Origin: JAVBSC01 sp031547305
Lineage (GTDB): Bacteria; Desulfobacterota; Desulfovibrionia; Desulfovibrionales; Desulfovibrionaceae
DNA: 21,144 nucleotides
Assembly (NCBI GenBank): GCA_031547305.1
Contig: JAVBSC010000014.1
Location: 1 to 21,144 of the forward strand
Direction: 5' to 3'
Of the stretch, positions 1-6,004 are shown one piece after another (position 1 is the stretch's first letter; the number at the start of each line of letters is the position of its first letter). The notes below the pieces were generated by a model, which was not told the DNA's origin, searched no databases, and worked only from the letters and a program-made list of their open reading frames with translations. The position numbers and the translations under genes are program-made.

Positions 1-88
1 CTTTACGGGATCTTGCTGGACATTTTTATCTATATCTGGCCCAGACAAAACCAAAACCTGCAACGAGCCTGACATCTTTCCAAAAGAC

Positions 89-127
89 ACAAAGCCCGGA
101 TTTGGCTTGGCCAAATCCGGGCTTTGT
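89..127. repeat. perfect 18-bp inverted repeat (hairpin)
   Basis: ACAAAGCCCGGATTTGGC at 89-106 is exactly complementary to 110-127, with a 3-base loop. No T-run follows on either strand directly, so it is not a classical terminator by itself. A related flank (GCTTTGTCARCAGTCT) occurs again near 19993, so this may be one copy of a dispersed intergenic repeat. Confidence 0.85.
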
Positions 128-138
128 CAGCAGTCTGG

Positions 139-165
139 GGCGGCTGTACTCCAGCCGCCTTTTTT
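139..165 (+). terminator. rho-independent terminator
   Basis: The stem GGCGGCTG (139-146) pairs with CAGCCGCC (152-159) around a 5-base loop and is followed by six T (160-165). It would terminate transcription entering from the left edge on the plus strand. Confidence 0.75.
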
Positions 166-371
166 ATTTGCCGATAAATCTGAAGAAAGGCGGGGATCAA
201 GATTTTGATCTTTATGTCTTTGCCGGCGGCCTGCAAGACTGAGCCGTTTTTTGCCGCGCCACAACCAATAATAATTCTGCAATTGCCTCGGACCGGCTAG
301 GTTATAGCCCAAACAGGCTGTAGCGCCATCAAAGGCGTCTTATGCCGTAAACCCCGCGAAGTGGAGCTGTT

Positions 372-1670
372 ATGGCCTTGCCGGACATTCGACGTTTTAC
401 GGCGGCTTTTTTTCCGTTTATCAGGCGGTATGGGGGGCCGACTCTGCTGACCTGGGGGGTGGCCGCGGCCATCGGACTAGTCTCCGTGCTGCTCGGCTTG
501 CTTTCCTCCAAGGCGTTCAATTATTTTGAGTTTTTGCTGGAGCGTTGGTGGTGGTGGCCGTTTGTTTCCCTGCCCGTTGGCGGCCTTGCGCTGACCTGGG
601 CCATGCACAAGGTTGGCCCGGGCACCGAGGGCAGCGGCATACAACAGGTGGTGGCCGCCCTGCGGGTGGTCCGCTCGCCGGAACGGATCAGGGCGCTACT
701 GGCGCTTCGCCTGGCCGCCGCCAAATTCATGGCCATCATCGTGGGGTTGGGGTCCGGTTTTGTGCTCGGCCTTGAAGGGCCGACCGTGCAGGTAGGGGCG
801 AGCATGCTTTACGCCACGCGCCGTTTCGGGCTCCGTGACAACACAGTCACCCGGCGCCAGCTCATTCTGGCCGGCGGGGCGGCCGGCATAGCGGCGGCCT
901 TTAACGCGCCGTTGGCCGGGCTCATGTTCGCGTTCGAAGAATTGGCTAAGTCCATGGAGTGGCGCGCTTCCGGCAAGCTGGCGGCGGCAGTGGTGTTTGC
1001 CGGCGCGACAGTGTATTGCCTGCGCGGGGACTCCGCTTTTTTCGGGCATATCACCAGTGGGGTGCAACCGCTTGCCGTGCCGGCGCTCATCGCCGTGCTG
1101 GCTGTTTGCGGCGGACTGGTTGGCGGCGTGTTTTCCTGGCTGGCCATCCGTTCCCGCCAGTGGCTGCCCAAGCCCATATCCAGGCTGCATAAGGAGCGGC
1201 CGTACCTTTTTGTGCTGCTCTGTTCTTTTGTGGTGGCCCTGGCCGGGCTTGGCGCGCCGATTTTTGGAAGCGGAGCCGAGCTGACCTTCCGGCTTCTGCA
1301 TGGCGAAGCCCAAGTGTCCTGGTTTTATATGCCTTTGAAGTTCATCGGGTTTTTGGCCACGTCATTGAGCGGCCTGCCTGGCGGCATTTTCACTCCGTCG
1401 CTTTCCGTGGGCGCGGGCCTGGGTGTCTGGTTCGCTCCCCTGGTCGAGCCAGTCTGGCATGCGGAGATTCTGGCCGCCGGCATGACAGCCGTTCTGGCCG
1501 GCGTTACCCGCGCTCCGCTAACAGCGGCTTTCATCATGACCGAAATGACCGCCGGGCGCACTATTACCCTGGAGCTGCTCCTGGTGGCCGTGGTGGCGGC
1601 GCGAATGGCCCGCGTTTTCCATATCCGCTTTTATCATCAGTTGGCGGAGCGCGTGCTGCGAACGATCTGA
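372..1670 (+). CDS. ClC-family chloride channel / Cl-/H+ antiporter
   Basis: A 432-residue polytopic inner-membrane protein without C-terminal CBS domains, the size of the short bacterial ClC transporters. Family motifs are visible: GSGIQQ at 87-92 (usually GSGIP), GLEGPTVQ at 133-140 (usually GREGP) with the gating glutamate E135, FNAPLAGLMFAFEE at 177-190 with the proton-pathway glutamate at E190, and GGIFTPSLSVGAG from 337. Y421 near the C-terminus aligns with the E. coli ClcA Cl--coordinating tyrosine. Together the glutamates suggest a proton-coupled exchanger rather than a passive channel. The ATG has a GGAG about 6 bases upstream. It faces the 1692-3035 gene, 21 bp away. The GSGIP proline and GREGP arginine are both replaced, so anion preference is uncertain. 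It lacks the signatures of fluoride-specific CLC-F proteins. Confidence 0.92.
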   Translation: MALPDIRRFTAAFFPFIRRYGGPTLLTWGVAAAIGLVSVLLGLLSSKAFNYFEFLLERWWWWPFVSLPVGGLALTWAMHKVGPGTEGSGIQQVVAALRVVRSPERIRALLALRLAAAKFMAIIVGLGSGFVLGLEGPTVQVGASMLYATRRFGLRDNTVTRRQLILAGGAAGIAAAFNAPLAGLMFAFEELAKSMEWRASGKLAAAVVFAGATVYCLRGDSAFFGHITSGVQPLAVPALIAVLAVCGGLVGGVFSWLAIRSRQWLPKPISRLHKERPYLFVLLCSFVVALAGLGAPIFGSGAELTFRLLHGEAQVSWFYMPLKFIGFLATSLSGLPGGIFTPSLSVGAGLGVWFAPLVEPVWHAEILAAGMTAVLAGVTRAPLTAAFIMTEMTAGRTITLELLLVAVVAARMARVFHIRFYHQLAERVLRTI

Positions 1671-1691
1671 AAATCTGTCAGCGCAGCCTGA

Positions 1692-3035
1692 TTAAAAAGC
1701 ATAGGCCAGCCCCAGAACGACCAGGTGCTGGTTGTAGGTGTACAGGTCGGAATTGGAGTGATTGTCCGTATACTGCCAACCAGCTTCCAGGCGCAGATTA
1801 TCTTTAAAATTGTGAGTGACAAACACGGCCGCGCGCCACTGCTCGTCCAGGCGGCCGGAAGAATCCAGCGTCGTGGCCGGTCCCTTGTAGTCCTCCGTGT
1901 GCCAGGCCAGGGATGCGGCCAGTTCGCTCCGCCAGGGCAGGTTAAAAGACACGCCCAGAGTCGGCTCCAGGCCGCGCATGGAATAGCGGGATACTTCGGT
2001 GTCGCTCGCGTAGCCCTTTACACTGAGCATGGCGCTGTGTCCGGCCTCGCCAAAAAAGAGCCGCACCCCGGGGGCGCCCCAGCCGTAAGCGCCGCTCCGG
2101 CCATAAGCGCCGTGGTCGTCGCGCCGCTCCAGCCCGCCGCGCAGGCTCAGGTGCAAATCCGGTCGCGGGCCGTAGATAAACGTGCTTTCGCCGCCGTACA
2201 CGGAGACCGAGGATTTCTCGTTCTGGAGCAGCAGCTCGGTTTTGCCGCGCAACTCGGCCAGGAAGCTTGCGCCGGTGTAGCGCACCCCGGCCGCGGCCCG
2301 GCCAAATGTCAGATCCCGGCGGGGGGAGCTTTCATCGTACCAGCGCTGATACCCGGATACATCGCCCACCGGGCTCCAGGGCGAGGCCGGGTCCGGCCGC
2401 CAGACCGCATCCAGGGTGGCGTGCAGGTAAGAACCCAGTGATTCCTGCTTGGCGCTGGAGGGATCCAGTTCAAAGGGCAGGCCGCCCAGGCTTACTGTGC
2501 GCAGGCCGGGAGCCAGAGTATAGTTGCTGTCGTAAAGCAGGCCGCCGGCCAGACGGCCGTGCAGAATCCAGTTGGCGGCGCGGCTTTCCAGCGTCGCGGC
2601 GATTTTGCCGAGATCTCCCTCGGACACGGCCGGATCGATATGCCTGGCGGTTTCAATTTCTTGCTTGGCCTCAGTGTGCTTGCCCATGCTTATATACAGC
2701 CTGGCCAACTCAAGGCGCAGCACGGCGTTTTCCGGCGCGGTGGCTATGAGCCGCTCATAAGCCATGCGCGAGTGATTGTAATGGCCGGATAAAAACGCTG
2801 TCCTGGCCAGACCCAGGTTTACTTCCGCATCTTCCGGCCATGCGCGCAGAAGATTCAGGTACAGGCGGTAAGCCTCCTCGTGTCGGTTCCGCTCGTTCAG
2901 CTCATCGGCCAGCTTAAGGTCGGCCAGCAGAGCCGCGACTTCGGGCATGGCCTGGTCGGGCGGCAGGGCAAAGCTCAGGCAGATCAGAAAAGCCAGAACA
3001 AGACTTGAGAGTGGGCGAGAGGAGGCGATCGGCAT
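1692..3035 (-). CDS. TPR plus outer-membrane beta-barrel protein, Slam/T11SS-like (DUF560-like)
   Basis: 447 residues. A signal peptide (about 1-29) is followed by TPR-like helices (about 38-140, e.g. AEVNLGLARTAFLSGHY and NAVLRLELARLYISMGKH). From about 155 to the end the sequence alternates like a large beta-barrel and finishes in aromatic F447 (LGLAYAF), typical of outer-membrane proteins. The barrel begins with GGLLYDSNYTLAP, resembling the start of the SlipAM/DUF560 barrel. In that family (Slam, type XI secretion) the N-terminal TPRs and 14-strand barrel move lipoproteins or soluble proteins across the outer membrane. It starts 9 bases after the stop of the preceding ORF (3045-3557), so they are probably co-transcribed and that product is a candidate cargo. 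Assignment rests on architecture and motif resemblance; a generic TPR porin is the alternative. Confidence 0.65.
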   Translation of the reverse strand: MPIASSRPLSSLVLAFLICLSFALPPDQAMPEVAALLADLKLADELNERNRHEEAYRLYLNLLRAWPEDAEVNLGLARTAFLSGHYNHSRMAYERLIATAPENAVLRLELARLYISMGKHTEAKQEIETARHIDPAVSEGDLGKIAATLESRAANWILHGRLAGGLLYDSNYTLAPGLRTVSLGGLPFELDPSSAKQESLGSYLHATLDAVWRPDPASPWSPVGDVSGYQRWYDESSPRRDLTFGRAAAGVRYTGASFLAELRGKTELLLQNEKSSVSVYGGESTFIYGPRPDLHLSLRGGLERRDDHGAYGRSGAYGWGAPGVRLFFGEAGHSAMLSVKGYASDTEVSRYSMRGLEPTLGVSFNLPWRSELAASLAWHTEDYKGPATTLDSSGRLDEQWRAAVFVTHNFKDNLRLEAGWQYTDNHSNSDLYTYNQHLVVLGLAYAF

Positions 3036-3044
3036 ATCGGCGGC

Positions 3045-3557
3045 CTATCGTTTTTGTCCGGCGCCGGTCCCGGTTAGTTTCTCCGACGGGTCAATGGCGC
3101 TCCAGAAATCGTAATTCAGGTCCATTTTTCGATCGTTGACCAGGCCGGCGATGCGCGCTCTGTCGTAGCCGAGCCCACCGCCCGACACCGTGCCGTTAAT
3201 AGTAAAACCGTTGGCCGGGGCTCCACCTTCGCCGAATCTGGCTAATTGTCCCGCGCCGTTAACCGAGACCCCCTGGCCTGTAGGCGAATCAAATTGCATG
3301 TCCACTTTGGTGACCGTGGCTGTTGTTGCTATGTTTTCCACGCGTACGGCGAAGTTGCCGTTCCAGTTCCCCATTTTGTTCGTGGCGGAGAGCGTGCCGC
3401 TGTAGACGCCGGAATAATCAGCCGCCGGCAGCGGAGGAGTGGGGGGCAGAATCGGTGCGGCGCTGGATTCGGCCGGTTGCAGCGTATTGGAAAGGCTGCG
3501 GGGAACGCCGCTCAGGGCTTGGAACCCCTCGCCGCCCATGCCGCCCGCGGCCGGCAT
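3045..3557 (-). CDS. C-terminal part of interrupted FecR protein; small beta-barrel-like domain
   Basis: Open frame of 170 residues from the first ATG after the stop. A Gly/Ser/Pro-rich linker (about 1-45) leads into a domain of about 120 residues with eight short amphipathic strands (e.g. YSGVYSGTLSA, GNFAVRVE, ATVTKVDMQF, GFTINGTVSG, KMDLNYDFWSA). This pattern recalls the C-terminal barrel of TbpB/HpuA-type Slam/T11SS cargo. The frame runs unbroken upstream for 21 more codons (KKRLDSLSGLALGQD...) to the TAA that ends the FecR ORF, so the two were almost certainly one 396-residue protein. It has no signal peptide and only a weak GGCGG upstream of its ATG. As a separate product it would stay cytoplasmic and probably be non-functional. 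The Slam-like gene follows 9 bases later. Confidence 0.6.
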   Translation of the reverse strand: MPAAGGMGGEGFQALSGVPRSLSNTLQPAESSAAPILPPTPPLPAADYSGVYSGTLSATNKMGNWNGNFAVRVENIATTATVTKVDMQFDSPTGQGVSVNGAGQLARFGEGGAPANGFTINGTVSGGGLGYDRARIAGLVNDRKMDLNYDFWSAIDPSEKLTGTGAGQKR

Positions 3558-3620
3558 GGAGCCGCCGGATTCGGAATCCTGGCCCAGGGCCAGGCCGGAC
3601 AGAGAGTCCAGCCGTTTTTT

Positions 3621-4235
3621 TTACGCGTCGGTCATGGGGCGAATCAGGCCAGGCTTGTTTACATCGCCAAAGCATTCGAAAACCATGCCGTTCATCAGCG
3701 AATGGACTTTTCCGGTGGCGTTTTCCATAACGAGCAGCGGTTTGTCCGGGCTTACCTGGTAGCCGTAAACCATGGTCGAACCGTCCTCAGTGGTTATGGC
3801 GGCATCCGTGCCCTGAATGCCGACGGTGGCTTCCGGCGTGATCACCCGCATTGCTCCGGGGTGGCCCTCCACCAGACGCCCGCTGATAAGGCGGACAAAA
3901 CCCTTTGCCAGTTCCAGGTTCATAAGCGGCTCGCGGTCTTCCGCATAGATGTACCCGGTAATGGCCACCTGGGAACTGGGGGCCAGCATTAGCACGGTGT
4001 CGTCCCTGAAGAGCACCTGCAGGCGTCCCACCGGATTTGTATTCAGAATATCTCCGCTGTGGACCGGGCTTTTGCTGGCCAGATCGTTTTCTTCGCCGCC
4101 CCGTTTGGCCCAGGTTTTTTTGCGCGCGGCAATCACTGAGCCGTCCGGTTCCGCAAAAGCCTGCACGGCCGGACAGAGCGCCAGGCAGCACAGCAGGACG
4201 CCTGTTCCGGCAAATTTGGCAAAATATTTTTTCAT
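3621..4235 (-). CDS. FecR-domain exported protein (N-terminal part, truncated by in-frame TAA)
   Basis: 204 residues. A signal peptide (about 1-28, MKKYFAKF... ending VQAFAEP) is followed by a FecR-type domain (about 58-185), with VHSGDILNTNPVGRLQVLFRDDT and the hallmark PEATVGIQGTDAAI. Cysteines at 16, 17 and 21 lie within the hydrophobic core but do not form a clear lipobox. FecR domains are periplasmic beta-rich modules, often in cell-surface signalling or ligand-binding proteins; this one is not the transmembrane anti-sigma FecR itself. The frame ends MTDA-TAA and continues in phase as KKRLDSLSG, so an ancestral MTDAxKKRLD is likely, with GAA (Glu) an obvious precursor codon. An A8 run overlaps and follows the stop. 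The start has AGGA 9 bases upstream. It is third-last in a four-ORF minus-strand operon. Confidence 0.75.
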   Translation of the reverse strand: MKKYFAKFAGTGVLLCCLALCPAVQAFAEPDGSVIAARKKTWAKRGGEENDLASKSPVHSGDILNTNPVGRLQVLFRDDTVLMLAPSSQVAITGYIYAEDREPLMNLELAKGFVRLISGRLVEGHPGAMRVITPEATVGIQGTDAAITTEDGSTMVYGYQVSPDKPLLVMENATGKVHSLMNGMVFECFGDVNKPGLIRPMTDA

Positions 4236-4264
4236 GTTTGATTGTCCTACTCTTTAAAGACCAC

Positions 4265-5020
4265 TCAACGTTCCGGCAGACTTGTAAAAAACGTTTCCAC
4301 CCGAAGCAGCGCTCCCGGGGCTGGATTAAAACCCTGAACGGCGGATGCGGCCAAGTTTAAAGACCAGCCCGGCGGGCTGGCGTAATAATCCGTTTCTTGT
4401 TGCTGACCGGCCTTGCCCCGCGCTTGCCAGGCCAGATCCATGCGCCGCAGTTCTTCCGTGGAGGGGCTGAGCAGCGCCCCCTCCTTTACCAGGCCTGGAC
4501 TAAAACACAAAGCCTTGTTGCCGCGCTCGGCCAAAAGCCTGAGCAGTTCCCCGTTTTCCGGACGCTCCGGCGGAAAGCAGGCCCGGGCCAGGAGCACGGC
4601 ATCCACAGCGTCGAAATACAGGGAATCAAGAGCTTCCCGGCAGTCCTCCGGGCCTGGCTCCGCCGGCAGATCAAAAGGCGGGGCCAGATCAAAACCGGCG
4701 GACCGCGCTGCTGCGGCCGCGGCCTCCATAATCGTCCGGCTTTGCGGATCCCCTTGGACCAGCATAAGTCCAAGGGTGGCGAATCCGGTATCCTTGTGCA
4801 TGAAAAAAAGCAGGCGCTCCATCGACTTGGCCTCCATGAGCGCCGGCCCTGCTCCCGGCTGGGCGCCCAGGCTGGGGGGCGTCAGGCTGCCCGACAGCGC
4901 CAGGCCAAGGCCGGCCAGGCCGGTCCAGCGCGCGGCGCGCCGCAAAACCCGGCCGAGGATGGCTTTGTGTTTTTTGGGAAAAAAGTATAAGATTTCCCTG
5001 AAGTTCAATGTAATAACCAT
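4265..5020 (-). CDS. exported ABC_sub_bind-like (periplasmic substrate-binding-like) protein, short
   Basis: 251 residues from the ATG at 5020; a longer frame reading back to 5332 is only the antisense of the STAS gene. A charged N-terminus and hydrophobic segment (about 20-53, WTGLAGLGLALSGSL, ending GAQ) form a long signal peptide. FATLGLMLVQGDPQSRTIMEAA (split around residues 80-101), FDAVDAVLLA (136-145) and the end SLNLAASAVQGFNPAPGALLRVE (220-242) match the layout of the ABC_sub_bind (PF04392) second half, where the family ends with N-lkxAxxLGl-iPpsllxrAd. The family is usually above 300 residues, so this looks like a half-length or divergent member. No ABC permease or ATPase is nearby, arguing for a sensing or binding role beside the FecR gene, which starts 29 bases downstream. 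Confidence 0.55.
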   Translation of the reverse strand: MVITLNFREILYFFPKKHKAILGRVLRRAARWTGLAGLGLALSGSLTPPSLGAQPGAGPALMEAKSMERLLFFMHKDTGFATLGLMLVQGDPQSRTIMEAAAAAARSAGFDLAPPFDLPAEPGPEDCREALDSLYFDAVDAVLLARACFPPERPENGELLRLLAERGNKALCFSPGLVKEGALLSPSTEELRRMDLAWQARGKAGQQQETDYYASPPGWSLNLAASAVQGFNPAPGALLRVETFFTSLPER

Positions 5021-5039
5021 ATTTTTCCGGGGTCGTTTT

Positions 5040-5381
5040 ATGAACTTGAGCGTGACCAGACTGAGCGGGGTGCCGGTGTTGGCTGTGGCCGGGCGTCTTG
5101 ATTCCACGAACGCGGCCGCCTTTGACCAGGAAGCCGAAAAGCTGGCCGCCGAAGAGCCGGACTGGGTTATTCTTGATCTGACAGCCCTTGATTTTATAAG
5201 TTCCGCCGGACTGCGCAGCCTGCTGATTCTGGCCAAGAGCCTGCGCAAACACCATGGGGAACTGCATTTTGCCGGAATGCAGCCACAAGTGCAAGAAGTG
5301 TTTGCCATTTCCGGCTTCGAAAATCTGTTCAAGCGTTTCCCATCGGTTCAGGCGGCCTTTGCGAAGTCTGGTAACAGTTAA
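5040..5381 (+). CDS. STAS-domain anti-sigma factor antagonist (RsbV/SpoIIAA-like)
   Basis: 113 residues forming one STAS domain. VPVLAVAGRLDSTNAAAFDQE (11-31) is the typical first strand-helix, and WVILDLTALDFISSAGLRSLL (42-62) contains the loop with the phosphorylatable serine (S54/S55). In the SpoIIAA/RsbV family, the unphosphorylated form binds a partner-switching kinase/anti-sigma factor and releases its target. The kinase and a PP2C phosphatase follow on the same strand. The ATG at 5040 is only 19 bases from the divergent ATG at 5020. A possible -10 (TATAAG, 4986-4991) would lie inside that opposing gene. The Shine-Dalgarno is weak (GGGG about 8 bases upstream). The frame is open much further upstream, but that part is antisense to the neighbouring gene. 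Confidence 0.88.
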   Translation: MNLSVTRLSGVPVLAVAGRLDSTNAAAFDQEAEKLAAEEPDWVILDLTALDFISSAGLRSLLILAKSLRKHHGELHFAGMQPQVQEVFAISGFENLFKRFPSVQAAFAKSGNS

Positions 5382-5483
5382 CATGTACCAGGCAACATTT
5401 AAGAGGGGGTAGTTGCTTTCCGAATGTTCTCTTTTGTGTTTTCACTGTTGCCTGTTTTTTGCTTTTCACTGTCAACTGTTACC
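5370..5483. repeat. nested inverted repeats between the STAS and kinase genes
   Basis: GGTAACAGTTAAC (5370-5382, overlapping the STAS stop) is complementary to 5471-5483 at 12 of 13 positions. CAGGCAACA (5389-5397) is exactly complementary to TGTTGCCTG (5446-5454). The second half also repeats TTTTCACTGT-type sequence directly. The 122-base spacer could therefore fold on the transcript and separate expression of the antagonist from that of the kinase. Confidence 0.5.
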
Positions 5484-5503
5484 TGCCAAAAGTTGGATCC
5501 GCG

Positions 5504-6004
5504 ATGGAGATGGAAAAACCGGCTCTGCTTCCCAACATAAAGCTTCTGGCGGACGGGGTGCCGGCCGCGGTTCGCGAACGCGGGATCGCCCAGAACCGGG
5601 AACACCGGCTCCATCTTTTTCTGGACGGGCTTTTGGCCAATATCCGCCTGCATGCCCATCCGCTTGGCGCTCCCGGATCAATGCTGGTGAGCGTTCCGCC
5701 AGCCGAAGGAGAGCACGGCGGAATGTTCCGCCTTATTATCGGAGATTCCGGCACTCCCTTTAATCCACTTGAACACCCCCTGGCTCCGGATTTGAGCGCC
5801 GCGATAGAGGATCGCCAGCCGGGCGGGATTGGTATTTTGCTGGCGCGGCGCATGGCTGGCGCGTTGTCTTGCCGCCGTGTGCCTGGCGGAGAAGGTGCGC
5901 CGGCCGGCAACGAACCGCGCCTGAGCTTCGCCCATGATGCGGCGCCGGGCGATGAAGCGCTGAAGCCGGTGCTCAAGGACGGGCTTGATGTCGGCTCTGT
6001 TTAA
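5504..6004 (+). CDS. HATPase_c anti-sigma factor / serine kinase (RsbW-like)
   Basis: 166 residues from ATG 5504 (GGA about 6 bases upstream; a TTG at 5459 and ATG at 5510 are alternatives). It has the GHKL ATPase pattern of anti-sigma kinases: N-box LFLDGLLANIRLHAH (38-52, with N46; the usual Glu is Asp41), G1 box IIGDSGTPFNP (78-88, D81) and the Gly-rich GGIGILLARRM (107-117). RsbW/SpoIIAB-type kinases phosphorylate the cognate STAS protein and sequester a sigma factor or other target. Here it sits between the STAS gene and the PP2C gene, which it overlaps by 17 bases, so the three form one switch. No sigma factor gene is visible, so the output target lies elsewhere. Confidence 0.85.
   Translation: MEMEKPALLPNIKLLADGVPAAVRERGIAQNREHRLHLFLDGLLANIRLHAHPLGAPGSMLVSVPPAEGEHGGMFRLIIGDSGTPFNPLEHPLAPDLSAAIEDRQPGGIGILLARRMAGALSCRRVPGGEGAPAGNEPRLSFAHDAAPGDEALKPVLKDGLDVGSV

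Larger units (their letters stand above)
1..371. other. gene-free region upstream of the ClC gene
   Basis: I see no credible gene in this 371-base stretch. It holds a long perfect inverted repeat (89-127), a rho-independent terminator on the plus strand (139-165) and a small 6-bp hairpin (195-210, GATCAA/TTGATC). The terminator probably ends a plus-strand gene lying left of the window. I could not identify a convincing sigma-70 promoter for the ClC gene here. Confidence 0.6.

Noticed and set aside
3621..3628. Programmed frameshift on the A8 run at the FecR stop
   Set aside because: The downstream frame is already in phase, so a +1 or -1 shift would move out of the conserved reading frame; slippage does not remove the stop without losing phase.
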